Counted from the first letter of the stretch, positions 30,845-42,662 are shown. The stretch is 64,000 nt of DNA from Oikopleura dioica (GCA_907165135.1 OU015570.1:2383525-2447524); one strand, 5' to 3'. Program-made: numbers and translations. The notes: generated by a model not told the origin, from the letters alone.

Positions 30845-32957
30845 ATGCTCGTTTGGTTGATCTTGGCGGCGAGCTTGAGCTCACAAGAGATGACAAGCGA
30901 AGAGCACCGACGATACTGCAGCCGCTTCGTTAATCACCAAGACCTGATTTGCCGGAAACACGCCCCAAAGCCCTCGTCAACTATTCCGCCAACGCTCGAG
31001 CCGCCGACGACCGAGCCTTCAACGCCCGAGCCGTCTCCACCACCACCACCAACGCTGGAGCCGTCTCCACCGCCAACTCCAGAGCCAAAGTCGTCCAAGG
31101 CCTCTTCTCCGTCCAAGCCGACTCCTCCAACTCCCGAGCCAACGTCAACGGTCAAGACAACATCCATGTCAACTTTGCCGGTCGAGACAACTTTTGCCGA
31201 GATCCCAACGAGCAGCAATCAAACGGACTCGCCAAGCCCTACGTCGCCGAGCTCTACGTCAACGAGCCCTGCGTCACCGAGCCCTACGTCGGGACGTACG
31301 TCATCTGTCGAAAAAGGAAAAATTAATTTTCTCACGTGAGTACGCTAGGTGCTTTTTCTCACCAGGTACCCTGAGCGCGCGGGGTACCCTGGCGCGCATA
31401 TGGCGCATTTAATTTTATTTTTTCATTTATTTTATTTTCCTTTTTGCACCCCGTGTGCGCCAGGGTACCCCATGCGCTCAAGGTACCTGGCGTCGCTAAC
31501 CACCCCGTAGGCTCTTGTTAATTATCGGCCTCGCTTTCTCCTTTTTGGTGGTATTGATCGTTCTTGGAATGCATTGCCGGCTGGTGCGCTCACGGTACGA
31601 AACAATTCCCATGGAAGAAGTCGATGCCGAAGGTGAGGACCCCTATGAGCTCAGAAGAGACTTTGAATATTTTGCAGCTCTTGATGCAGAGAGGACAAAC
31701 AGAGCCACCAACCGTCGAGCGGAAGAAGAGGAAATTGCTGCAACACGTGCTGCTGCAGAAAATGCCGCTGCTGCTGCCGCTGCTTCAAACCAGCCAGGAA
31801 CCTCCGCGGCGACCTCGTCAGAAAATCAGCCAACCACGTCAACGACCTCGCCAGGAATCTCCTCGGCGACCTCGTCAACGACCTTGTCAGGAAATCCGCC
31901 GACAAATTCTCCACAGCTGTCCGAAGAGTCCTTTTCAATCGAGACCGAAATTTCAAATTTCGAGAGCTCGCGAACGCCGCCCGAAAATCGAAGCTCTGCG
32001 CTCCAAGCGGTAAGTTTTTACGAAAATTACAATTATTGATTTTTAACTCTTATTTCAGAAAACGCCGCAACAAACAATGGAGCAATATCTCGCCAGCCTT
32101 CCGCCCGATGTTGTCGAGCACATTGACAAGTACGAGTCCCTCAAAGCCCGATTTGATGTCCAGTCGCCGATTACAAAGAAGCTGGCAAAGATTACGGTGC
32201 CGCTGAAAAAGCTGATGGATGCGCCGGCAAAATTTGGGATTTTGCGACGACAGCTCTTTGTGGAAACGCCGTTTTCAACGCCAGTCGCTTCGCCTGCTCC
32301 CTCGGCGACTCCGTCGGCGACTTCATCGCCAGAATTTGTCTCGGCACTTCAGTCGCCGATCGCATCGCCCGCTCGTCCAAATTTGTCGCTGCTCTCCGAG
32401 GAAGGAAACGACTACTGGAAGAACGAGTATTGGAGCAACTCGCCAGTCGCCAAGGTTTCACCGTTTAGCGTTGTCGAGCCAAAGCAGGAGCCGACGACGG
32501 AGCCAAAGCTGGAGACAAAGCTGGAGCCAAAGCTGGAGCCAGAGACGGAGCCAGAGACGGAGCCAACGACGGAGCCAAAGACGGAGCCAACGACGGAGCC
32601 AAAGACGGAGCCAACGACGGTGCCAAAGACGGAGCCAGCGCACACTTACGCCGCCACCGAATACGAATACGACTGGCGATTCGGCTGGCAATATGATGAT
32701 GGGCAATTTGTGCCGAAAAAGAAGAACCCAAAGTCGAAGGCGGCGTCTTTTACCGCGAAATGGAAAAGCTTTTGGATGAATTCGACGGGCCCAACGATCA
32801 AGAATTCACCTTTATCGATGGGCTGGTTGCCTTTGGAAACTATATTTCGTAAGTTTTAGGCCTTTTGATTTTTACTCATTTTTGTCTAGAAAGCGAACTC
32901 AAGCTGCCACCACCGCCAACTCCTCCACCGCCTGATTGCTTCCAATTGTGCCTCTAA
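30845..32957 (+). CDS. Mucin-like type I membrane protein with long cytoplasmic tail
   Basis: Exon 1 (30845-31335) starts with a signal peptide (MLVWLILAASLSS), then a short Cys-containing head and a long Pro/Thr/Ser/Glu stalk (PTLEPPTTEPSTPEPSPPPP) suited to O-glycosylation. Exon 2 (31511-32009) opens with a membrane segment (LLIIGLAFSFLVVLIVLGMH) followed by CRLVRSR. Exon 3 (32059-32848) continues in frame: MEQYLASLPPDVVEHIDKYE, then EPTTEPKTEP repeats near 32560-32630. Near 32715 (A5) the better-looking frame (EFDGPNDQEFTFIDG) requires one more base. A last exon at 32890 ends about 32957. The domain order is that of a viral or cell-surface stalked glycoprotein. The 175-bp intron 1 carries a GC-rich inverted repeat. 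Confidence 0.75.
31363..31490. repeat. GC-rich inverted repeat (MITE-like) in an intron
   Basis: CAGGTACCCTGAGCGCGC (31363) and GCGCTCAAGGTACCTGG (ending 31490) are inverted, as are GGGGTACCCTGGCGC and GCGCCAGGGTACCCC just inside. The stem is about 35 bp with an AT-rich loop of about 60 bp. Most introns here are about 40 bp, whereas this one is 175 bp; the excess equals the hairpin, so it is probably an inserted element. Confidence 0.7.
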
Positions 32958-33000
32958 AACTTTAAATTTTTTCAAATTTTCAAGGTGCCATTTTTAGTTT

Positions 33001-35863
33001 ATGACATATGGATCGGAATATTGCCTTGACGCCGGAATCAATTCAACGTGGCCGCGAGCGACTCGTCCAGCGCCGACAACGACGACGAGAGCGACATCAA
33101 TCATGGGTTCAAGGCCACTCGGATGGTCTCAACGTCCCAATTACCCGGAGTCGGTCACGCCGTTCTTTGTTGCAAGCCGACCCAACTCCGCGTCCAGCAA
33201 CACCAGCGCCCCCACGTATGCGGGAGTCGTCACCACTGGCTCGGCCCTTCCCACCTTTGTCCCTCTTGCCACCAGTCGAGTCAGATCAAGAAGCGTCGGC
33301 CCCGCCGCCGCCGCCGCCGCAAACAACAACGACAGCGCCAACAACGGCGCTGCCAACAACGCAGCCTCCAACAACGACGACGCCAACGGCCACTCCAACG
33401 GCCACGCCAACGCCAACTCCACCAGCCACGCCGCCGATACGGGACCTGGTCAATCAAACGTCCGCACTTCTGGATCCCCACCAAAGACCAGCTACTCCAT
33501 CAACGACGGCGGTGACAAAGCGAATGAGCGAGCTGAACCCGTTCGGTCGCAAGAAGAGCCACTTCGAACGCCCATTGTCAACTCCACCGCCAGTCCTTCG
33601 CTTACGGAGCCTAGCCCGGTCTCCTACGAGAGCGACAACGATTTCACCATTCTCGAGCGAGCCATCAACAGCGTCCTCGACTCCTCCAGCAACTCTGAAC
33701 AAACTGTCGTCGGAGCGGGCACTGACAACAGCCCGGGAACGAGCTCTCGAACGAGCTCTCGAACCAGCCCTGGAACCAGCCCTGGAACCAGCCCTGGAAC
33801 CGACAGCACCGCCAACGGCCACACCAACGGCAACGCCAACGGCAACGCCAACGGCAACGCCAACCTTTTCGACAATGCCGCCCCAATTTGCTCCCGAGTC
33901 GAATTTGTCGATCCACCCGATTCAACTGGTGGCGGTATTTGTGGCGATTTTCGCACTTTATCAGATGCTCAAGGCGTTTTTCACGCGAAACCAGCAATAA
34001 GGTAAGCCATCGCAGTCAACAGATTTTTCAAGTGTATTCTAGTGCATCAGGGCTCATTCCAAAAGAGCTCTTTTACGCGAAAACTGTCCCCCGCAACACC
34101 TGGGTCGACTACTCGTCTTCGCTGGCGAGTCATGTGCGCGAAAACACGGGCATTTTTACTCGAATGCCGACTTCATTCAAGGGCGAATTTGGTTTCACCG
34201 TTCTCCCGCAAGTTTGGCCTCTTGTCGAAGCAGACGCACTCTTCAATCAACTGCTCGACGACATTCTCGTCTGCTGCCACCAGGAAAAGACGCTGACCTT
34301 GGACAATGTGCACCAGCGATCGTTGCTCTCCAGCCACTTGCTCGATTCGATTCCGCACTCGAGCCGCTTTGGCGCATCCATTGCGTAAGTTTTTGCCGCT
34401 TTGCGTATACTAATCAGTGAATAGACTCGCGGAATTTTACTTGGCGGCGTGCGATTGCAAGTTCATTCCGAGGTCTTATTGGACGGGGCGAGAAGAGAAT
34501 GGTGATATGAGAGCCGTCAGCTACCTTGGGCGAAATATCTGCTCTTCAACAAACTCGCCACTCACCAACGACTCGACCGCAGCACCAGAGGACAGCGAAT
34601 ACTTGGTCGGTATGTTCTAATTCTAGCAAAGCAAAAACTCACAAAACGGTTTAGGTCTCGACGTTACAACCGAGCTGACATCGATTATGCAAAGCATTTG
34701 CATGGCGAGTTACTCGGAAGTCAAGTCGCGGCAAGCGTTTTCACCGACTGTGCATGAAATCGACTGGACGACTCTTCATCGCAGCGACGCATTCGCCCAT
34801 CTGGTGACCGTTGCCAACATTGTCGACTACACGTACAAGGACCTGGCGCTTCCAATCCAAAATCGACTCGGCCGAAGATACCACGATTTGGAAACTCCGC
34901 GAGTCTTTGGAACATTTCTCCAGGTCGAACTGCCGAAGCTCGCCAAGGATCTTGCTCTGCTCAAGGGCTACTCCTTTCACCACAACTCGGAAAACGTCGC
35001 ACTCTCGATGCTCGGAATTATTCGCCAATTTTTGGTGAAATTTGTCGAAAGCGAAGAGCAGCGACTCACCAAAGTGCTCTCCTTTACAGCGCTAGAAAAG
35101 GAGCTCGTCTTTCAGCCGTTGGAGAATCTGTCGCCCGAGCAGCAGCAATCCCGACGCGTTCTCCTCCGCACCCACAAGACCCTGCGCGGCACGTGCATCG
35201 CAAATCACAGGTGAGTGAAGTTAGAATTATGAGTGACTCATAAAGCTATCTTCATTCATTAGGCACACAATGTTGGTACTGCTGGATCGACTCGCCAACT
35301 TTTACGTCGTCTTTGCGCTGCAAGAAGATCCGATGCTCCGCCTTAAATCTGTCCTCAAGTACGACCACGTCATCAACCAAACGCTCATCACAAAGAGGCG
35401 ATCGCAATTTCGATCCCTTTTGCAAACGCTGGGCATGGATGCAGCCGACTTTCCACTCTACTGCGAGACAAAAAAGCTCGACGGCACAGGTAAGCTTTTG
35501 CGCCCTTTGCGCTTTTTGCACTTTTGCACACTTTTTACCAAAAATTCTAGCGTTTGACATCAAGCCGCCAAGCCCGCTCAAGCGACGTTTTGATCCAAGC
35601 CGCCTCGTCGCTCCCAGCCGAAAACGAACCATCAGTTCCGTCTTTAGAAGCGTCGTCGGAGTTCCAACTCGTCGAGCCTCTGCACGTGCTTCATCCGTAG
35701 ACACCGCCGGGGCGTACGCCGCCACCGCCGCCGTCAGTACTGGCGCCACAGCTGCAAGCAGCGCCACCGGGGCGTACGCCACCGCCGCCTCAAATAAAAA
35801 CGACCCCTTTTCAGGTAAATCACCAAAAGCACAATAGACAAATAATCAGATTTGTTTTTCTAA
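33001..35863 (+). CDS. Large hypothetical protein, seven exons, first exon dual-coding
   Basis: Exons 33001-34001, 34043-34384, 34425-34609, 34655-35210, 35263-35489, 35551-35814 and 35850-35863 sum to 2589 nt (862 residues), every junction in frame. Exon 1 encodes an Asn/Ala/Gly/Ser-rich low-complexity part (ANNNDSANNGAANN; NGNANGNANGNAN). The rest is a well-structured, mostly helical protein (GLIPKELFYAKTVPRNTWVD; LGRRYHDLETPRVFGTFLQV; LLDRLANFYVVFALQEDPML) ending in a basic NLS-like segment (PLKRRFDPSRLVAPSRKR) and an Ala-rich tail. I do not recognise the family. Exon 1 overlaps another long frame that starts 7 bp later. An independent upstream start for the structured part cannot be excluded. 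Confidence 0.7.
33008..34000 (+). CDS. Pro/Thr-rich protein with C-terminal membrane anchor (overlapping frame)
   Basis: An uninterrupted 330-codon ORF from ATG 33008 (ATG followed by G) to TAA at 33998-34000. The N-terminus is strongly basic (RGRERLVQRRQRRRERHQSW), the middle is Pro/Thr/Ser-rich (PTATPTATPTPTPPATPP), and the last 30 residues contain a hydrophobic segment (PIQLVAVFVAIFALYQMLKA) followed by FFTRNQQ, the layout of a tail-anchored membrane protein. It overlaps, in another frame, exon 1 of the gene starting at 33001. Both frames are open for the full kilobase. One may be a shadow produced by the repeat composition, but the terminal membrane segment argues that this frame is used. 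Confidence 0.55.
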   Translation: MDRNIALTPESIQRGRERLVQRRQRRRERHQSWVQGHSDGLNVPITRSRSRRSLLQADPTPRPATPAPPRMRESSPLARPFPPLSLLPPVESDQEASAPPPPPPQTTTTAPTTALPTTQPPTTTTPTATPTATPTPTPPATPPIRDLVNQTSALLDPHQRPATPSTTAVTKRMSELNPFGRKKSHFERPLSTPPPVLRLRSLARSPTRATTISPFSSEPSTASSTPPATLNKLSSERALTTARERALERALEPALEPALEPALEPTAPPTATPTATPTATPTATPTFSTMPPQFAPESNLSIHPIQLVAVFVAIFALYQMLKAFFTRNQQ

Positions 35864-36455
35864 CGCCCTTCTCACGATGAAGTGTCTTCAACCAAGCCAT
35901 AGCACCCAAGCAAGCCTGTCCTGCAGTTCAAGAATGCACGAACATTATATTAGAAAAGGATACACGTGTGAAACAAGTTCAATACGGCTAGGAATGTAAG
36001 GAATGTGAGAGATATATGCGCGGCCCCTTTTTGGTCTTTTTCTGTGGCACCATTTTTTACACCTTTAAACTGCTTTTACTGGAACATTTGTACATTTTCA
36101 CCCTTTTTCGCCTTTTTATGCTTTTCTCGTTATTTATGCTTTTCTCGTCATTTATGCTTTTTCGCCATTTATGCCCTTTTTCGCCATTTATGCCCTTTTT
36201 CGCCATTTATGCTTTTCTTCGTTATTTATGCCCTGAATTCATTTAAAAGCAAAAATCCAAAAAATCTCAAAACCTCTTTTTAAACATGATTGAAACTGCC
36301 AATAAACATTGTAAATATTCATCTTAAACAATCGTTTTTATTTACAAAAGTTGAGCAGGTTTTGCGCACATTTAAAGCTAGTTTGGAAAAGCAGAGTTGC
36401 AGAAAAATGAAGGTTGAAGCAGGGTTAAAGAAGCAGAGTTGAAGCCAGGCAGGGT
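35864..36455. other. Convergent 3' region with TTTATGC(C)CTTTTTCG repeats
   Basis: Plus-strand genes end at 35863 and minus-strand genes end at 36460, so this is the meeting point of the two transcription units. Between about 36085 and 36235 a unit of about 20-21 bp (CGCCATTTATGCCCTTTTT) repeats seven or eight times. AATAAA occurs near 36300 on the plus strand, a possible polyadenylation signal. No gene seen. Confidence 0.6.
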
Positions 36456-36459
36456 CGAG

Positions 36460-36956
36460 CTAGGAATGTATCCACGAGGGCGGAAACGTGTAAACGACAA
36501 CTTGGTAAGCGAGCAGGCGATGAAGGCGCACATTCGAGTCTTGAAACACGTTGCGCCGCTGAAATGTGTTGATCAAGAGTTTGTTTTTGAAGGCGTCGGG
36601 TTCAAGTTCGTGCACAAGTTGATCAATGTCGGCGGGAGTTACAAGAAGTTCGGTGTCGTTTACTGAGCCCCAGGTGTTGGGGTATACAATCCTCACCTTG
36701 GGGCTCATTTCGTGCAAGTTTCCCTGTCGATCGCGCAATCTTCTAGAGCTTATGGTTGTGTAAAAGGCGTCGACTTGAACGCGCAGCAGCCCATTGAGAT
36801 TGTGCGCAATTTTTCTCACCGTTTCTTGAATATCCCACGTGTTGAGCAAAGTGATGCTGTACCGATTGCACAGTTCGTAATGGCGTTTCCAGCGATCCCC
36901 AGCAAAGGACATTTTGTGATGGTCCCAATGATCTCCTAAAATTCTCTGTGAGCCAT
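36460..36956 (-). CDS. Hypothetical protein downstream of the capsid/polymerase cluster, with a frame break
   Basis: The main ORF reads MSFAGDRWKRHYELCNRYSI to PPSWIHS (150 residues, stop at 36460-36462). An upstream ATG at 36956 (MAHREF) runs into a stop after a T4 run near 36937. One extra base there would put it in the frame that continues GDHWDHHKM into the main ORF, so the true start is probably 36956. The protein has mixed helix/strand character with basic patches (ISSRRLRDRQG) and no known motif. It lies about 100 bp from the next upstream gene on the same strand. Confidence 0.55.
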
Positions 36957-37011
36957 AATGTTGAAAATTTATACTAGCGTTTCAATTTTGCAAAGTTTAA
37001 AATTTGAATTT

Positions 37012-37428
37012 CTAGTTTTGGTGAAACCCATGTAAAACAGCTCGTCCGAACTTACGTATAAAGTAAATTGGCGCATATTGTAGCGGAGAATCTAGCGCAT
37101 ACAGGCACTCCTCTTCAATCGGCTCAAAATATTCTTCGGGGTCGGGATAAGCGCTTTCCATGTTGTTGTTGGGAATGAGCTCGTTGAGAAACTTGATGTC
37201 CGCCTTGGTTCCCTCGCCAAGATTGTCGCTTTCGCTTTGCCAGTTGATAATGTTTCTCGAGGCGGGATAATACCAATCGAGCTCTTCTGGCGACAACTCG
37301 TAATCATTTTTCTCGTCTGCATCTACTGGATTGCGTGGAGGCCTCAACGGAACAGAGCGCCGATACCGACTTCTTTGGCGCCGAATGTACTCGACCGTTT
37401 CACTTAGACGCTCGCGAAAACCTCTCAT
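37012..37428 (-). CDS. Hypothetical 138-residue protein
   Basis: It starts MRGFRERLSETVEYIRRQRS, a basic amphipathic helix, followed by RSVPLRPPRNP and a very acidic C-terminal half (ELSPEELDWYYPASRN; DPEEYFEPIEEECLY). Near the 3' end a perfect donor (GTAAGT) and an acceptor (AAAACTAG) 46 bp apart suggest the last residues may be replaced by a short spliced tail ending at about 36970. It lies between the polymerase and the 36460 gene. Family not recognised. Confidence 0.6.
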   Translation of the reverse strand: MRGFRERLSETVEYIRRQRSRYRRSVPLRPPRNPVDADEKNDYELSPEELDWYYPASRNIINWQSESDNLGEGTKADIKFLNELIPNNNMESAYPDPEEYFEPIEEECLYALDSPLQYAPIYFIRKFGRAVLHGFHQN

Positions 37429-37520
37429 TCTGCAAATAGATTTTTATGGCTACTTGTATTTTAGTTTTTATTTACGGCTACACAGTTGAAAAACGAATTG
37501 AAAAGAGCTTGAAAAGACAG

Positions 37521-40500
37521 CTAAATTAGAGATCCATTTGCACGCCTGAGGGGTCGAGTAGTGACCTTGTCCGGCATAATCAGTCGTTTTGTCAGTATTG
37601 GGTTAATGACCTTGCGCGTTGTTGTCACCGTCTCCATTCTGTCGCGCTTTCGATTCCACAAAAACTGGGCCACATCTCGCGTCACTCGCTGGTAATAATC
37701 GATTCCAAATACAGCACACAGAAACTCGTAAAACCTATAAATTAGTCGGTCTGTTGTGTGCGCGGCTACTTACGAAAGCTGAATCTTTGTCTTGCATCCC
37801 TTGGTCGACTTTTTCGTAATTTTGGGCTCCCGTACGGGCTGCGCAAAAGTGTGCAAAATCTCCAGCGTTCGATGCTCATTTCTTGGGTCGACAATTTGCT
37901 TCTCCAACTCGCAGGGCTCTTTTGGGCACAATGCATAACACTTGGGCGAAAGTGTTAGAAACCAGCCCGATTGGATCGATGCCTCTTCTTTCAGCAGCCC
38001 CGGCTCCTTTTGACTTTCCACCGATTCTCCAGCAAACCATTGTGGCTCGACAGCTTCCTCCCACATTTTCACCAAGTGTGGCTTGACACATTCTTTTAGC
38101 GTCGCTCTTGTTCGAGCATAGGCCAGCGAGTCTGTGTCGCAATAGCAAAATTTTACAGTTCCAGGAATCATGAAATCCTTGATAATGTCCTTGAACTGCA
38201 ATAAATGCAGCTTCGAGTTTTGATAAATGGCGACTTGGATATGAAGTGCCAAATTCTCAATAACGGTCGACTTGCGCATGACAACTTCATGAAGCGGGTC
38301 CATTGCCACATCCTCGACGCGAATCGGTTTATAAGCTTTGAACATTGAGCTTTCAAAGCACTCGCGGAGACGATCAGCACCGACAATTTTTGTATTTACA
38401 AAGCGATGATTTGCTTGCGCAAATTTTCCAACAAACGAGTTCAAAAAGAGCTTGTACATGTTTGAGCCGGCATCGTCGCCCTTTTCTCGCACTCGATTCG
38501 CTCCTTGACCATTTTGTTGACAAAGTTGGCAAAGGGCGCTCCTCGATAGTAGTTGACAAAGTACTTGATTTCATACTCGTAGCCTTGGTCAATCAAGTAT
38601 GCCAGCATATCGCTTGTGCACAAGTAGTTTTCCTTGTTGTAGCAAAAGATGTTGTCTTCCTTGGGAAACATTCGCTTCTTGACATCTGGGGGAATGATGC
38701 GGTCAATGTGTCCTTGGCAGTCTCCAGCTTCGAGTTTTACTCGCGCAAAAATGGGCGGAATTTCGGGATGGCGATCATAAACTTCTTGCGTCGCCTTCAA
38801 ATCAACCATAATAAAGCCAAAGAATTGCGTCTTGTTGCCCTCGATGCGACGAGCAAAGGTTTCCCTAACGTCATTTTCGCCAACGACTTCGTCAAACAAA
38901 AACGGATAATCGGCACTGTAGAGCATCTCGGGACGTTTTCTCAAAATGATCGACTTTTCCTTGACCCATTCACAGTGGTACTTGATGCGCAACACGTGGT
39001 GAAAATTTTGTGGGCCTTGGAGGCCTTGAACATGTTGCCCGTCTAGAGTAGGCTTTCCCCAGTCTTGCATCTTGTCTTGCTCGCGCAATGTGTCGACAAT
39101 CGAATGGATGCGCTCAATTTCTAGTTGGACAATTTCGGGCGTCGAAAGAACCTTGTTGACAAATTTGCCATTGACAGAAACTCGACGTGTTCTAGCGGAT
39201 TTATAGAGCACTTTTTTGCAGGAAAGAAGCGGACACGGATGAAAATGGCAGCCATTGTACTCGACAAGCAGCTTTTGAACAATGTGCTCGCCATCGCTGT
39301 TGGTGAAAATCTTTGAAAGTGTAGCAAAGCCGTCAATCGAATATCGCCCAATCTTTTTTTCGACAAAATTGTAGGCATGTTTGATGCGATCGCCCATAAA
39401 GTTTTTGTTCAAGTACTCGAGGTAGCGGATCGACTCGAGTGAGGGATTTTCCTTTTTGCGATAAAGTGGAGTCGCTCTAAAATTGTTGAAATTGCTCGTC
39501 TGTCGCTTGTACAGCATTCCGGCGCCAATTGGAAGCGGTTGACGAGCCATGTGTCCATACAAAGCATTGAAATCGTAAATTGTAAAGTCGCAAAAGGCTT
39601 CTCCATTTGTAGATTGCCACAGCTCTTTGGGAAGATCGTCACTGGGCCCATTGAGATTAACTGCTCGGTGAACAGACTGACAGATGCCGCCTGTAAGATT
39701 TTCGCGCAAATCATTGTAAAAGCTTTCTGCCTCTTTGGGCGGCGAAATAATTGGCGGCAATTGTTCATCATAGTGCATAAATGCTGCAGTTTGGGCAAGC
39801 TGTGCAATTGAGAGTCCTCCATGTGCGCCAAGTCCAAAAACTTCGAGACACTTTTTCGAGTAGGCATCAATCGCCGCGGTCAGCAATCGCACGTCGTTTA
39901 AATTGTAGTTGACAAGGAATTGCACCATGTGCATGTTTTTGACGCTTTTCGCAATCTCATCCCAGAGGCCAAGACTTTCATTGTAGGCTTTGGGCGAAAT
40001 GTGAAACATTTTTTTTCACCGCTTCATTTTCAGCATCGCACTCGTAGCAGTCGCCCTTCCATTCAAAATGCGAATAAATGTACTGGATCATTGTGGGAGG
40101 ACAATCTGGTGGCAAATCTTTGAGCGCAGGAGAATCGTACAGTCGCTCGAGACCAAGGTACTCGTCGAGTTTTTCGAAAAAGTTGAGCTGCGTCCACTCG
40201 CCCGATTCAAACTTGCTCTTGATAATTGAATTCATTTCAAGCGCGTGATCTTTGCACGGAATGTAGAGCGAAGACGAAAACGCTGGATAGGGCGGCAATT
40301 GAGTTGTCTGATACATGGTTTCCATGTCTGTAAACAAGTCGTAGGGGAAAATGCCTTTGGAAAAGGCGGCAGGATCCAAGTTGAACGATCGAGCAAATTT
40401 TTCAAGAGAAATCGGCCCCACGTGGTTCATAAAATCCCGAAAACTTATTCCCGCACACTCGAGCATCATGTAGCCCCCGTCACGTTTGATTATATTGAGC

Positions 40501-42662
40501 TGATTTGATTTCCTTCCAACAAAATCATACAGTACCGACGTGAGCAGCGGCATCAATATTCGCAAGTCGTAGCTTTCTCCATTCCAGGCGTAGCACTTGA
40601 GTTTGAAAAATTCTTTGAGGTAGTTGAGCTTTTTGCGAATGACGCCTTGCTCCTCGGGCGTAAATTGATCCTTGGCATCTTTGCTCAGCTGGTAAGAGTA
40701 CATGTCGATCCCTTGCTGAAGACATGGAGGTAATTTTTCGGCCGCGCGCTGTCTCAGCTTGGACAAATACTTGACGAACTTGGCCGCCATAATTATGCCA
40801 CTTTCGTAGTTGAGATCTTTTCTCAAAAACCATTCCTTTTCTCCGTCGCTAGTCATGCAAGCAATTGAGACTACATTGTGGAATTTGTGATTAGAGAGAA
40901 GCGGCTCCTTTTGGGGTTTTTGCCCTTTTGACTTTTTGGGCGTCGCAAATGCGGCGGCAGTGCTTGCATTGATCCATTGATTGAAACACAATTGTTGTCG
41001 ACTTGCATTTCCTCGCCGCCGCCATTGTCCTCGCCGTCGTCATCGTCGCCATTGCCCTCGCTCTTGCCGTAGTCGTTGGTGTTTTCGTAGCCATAGATTG
41101 ACGCAATTCGGCCAAGCGAGTCGCTCGACATGACCGATTCTATGTCGTAGGTTATGTAAAAGTTTGGACAAATTGCTCGTGTGGCAAATAACCATCTTTG
41201 ACAATTTCTTTTATAAAGTCGGTCACGTGGCGGCCGCGCACCGTTTGCGTGATAATTCGCCTCTGCTCTAGAGTGCACTTTTTGATGTGATCTTTCATTC
41301 GAGCGGGGCGATCGTTTGTATACGGACAGTTTTGGGTGGGGCAGCGCGGCATATCTTTCACTTCGGAACTTTGAAGCACTCGCACGCGGGTATTTTCGTC
41401 AAATACATTGGGCACAAGTCCACCCAAATTTCGTATCGGCTCGTCGTCGTCGTTTTCAATATCGGTGGCATCGCTGTCGTACTCGGGAAAAAGGTCAACG
41501 TCGTCGTCACCGTCAGAGTCGCACCGCTCGTCGACGTCGGTAAGGTCGCCATAGTCGGCACAGTTGTAGTCGTCTTCGTCTTGCATGGCAGCGGCACCAG
41601 CGGCGGCACCGCCAGTTCCAGCAGTGGCGATATAAGTCCCAGCAAAACCAGCCAATTCTCTCAAACTGTCAGGATACTTTTCGAGTCGACTTTTTCGCCA
41701 GTTGGGGTGAGCAGCAAGGCCAGGGTTTCTCCAGGGCTCGGCTTTAAGGCGCTTGTAGCTCACGTTGGCAAATTTTTCAAATTGGTCCAAAAAGTGTCAC
41801 TTGTGTGCCCAGCGACGAGCAGATGCAGCTGCTTGTGACTTTTGAGCGGCATGGCGCCATAATAACAACGACGATCGCGCACATTATCGTTGACAACATT
41901 GCCAGTATAAAGCATAATGTTGACTCCAAAGCGAGATCTTATCCGGCCAAGAACACCATCGGAAATTGAAAACCGCTCATTTTCCGCCAACGTCAGCTCC
42001 TTTTTCACGTGCTCGATTTTCAAGTCCTGCTCTTCCCGGCTCAACTTTGGCCATTTACAGTTGACAATGGCTCTCCAAACAGAAATCCAATTTTTGTCAA
42101 AATCTTCTGCCACGCGGCGAGTTGGAATAAAATGAAACGTGCCCAAGCGATGGAAAAATGGCCTACTACTCTGCAAAACAACAAGCGGCCGATCGCGGTC
42201 AAGTTTTTCTAGCTCGCCAAGCACGTTTCGAATGCAACTAGGTCCAGACGTTCTGTAGGGCCTATATGAAATTCCCAGGGGCGCATAACGTCCCCCATAC
42301 AAAATGTAGAGATCAATTCCGAGTCGCTCTTCAATACGAGGAAAATCGCTGCGTTTTGGAGTGCCAAACTCGGCAACCAAATCATCAACATTGACATCCA
42401 CAATTTTATCCCACAAGGCGCGCGAAATTGTTTTTGGCTGCTTACCTCCAGACAGACGGTGCCAATTTATTCCCAGCTTGACTGCGTGGTAAAAGTTGGT
42501 CTTGCAGCCTCCATCATCATCATCGGAATCAGAGGAATCATCGGATGTTCTTGAACGAAATCTCTCGCCTTGACGATTCGAATACAAAAAGCGATTACGG
42601 CGCTTGCGAGCACCTTCAGATTCATGCTTTTCACGATTTATTAAAAATCTTGAAACTTTCAT
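37521..42662 (-). CDS. Protein-primed family B DNA polymerase (Polinton pPolB), with frame breaks
   Basis: It replicates the element from its ends using a protein primer. The start is ATG at 42662 (MKVSRFLINREKH). The N-terminal part has two similar halves (FPRIEERLGIDLYIL; LGRIRSRFGVNIMLY), then a C-x4-C...H-x3-C zinc-like cluster (about 41285-41350). Exonuclease motifs: YDIES (about 41140), WNGESYDL (about 40575) and YNLNDVRLL (about 39895). Polymerase motifs: DFNALYGHM (about 39565), LFLNSFVGKF (about 38435) and YCDTDSL (about 38130). A 39-bp intron (37735-37773) precedes the last exon, which ends at 37521. The frame changes five or six times, near 41790, 41158, 40950, 40012 and 38483, mostly at homopolymers and without premature stops inside the blocks. 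As given it cannot be translated as one chain. Confidence 0.9.

Noticed and set aside
30949-31326. 125-codon plus-strand ORF overlapping the mucin-like stalk
   Set aside because: No anchor or motif and it ends at the splice donor region. The overlapping frame has signal peptide, stalk and membrane span, so this one is taken as a shadow.
37012-37428. Adenovirus-type protease
   Set aside because: Checked this ORF and the other unknown Polinton ORFs for a catalytic His...Cys pattern; none has a convincing one.
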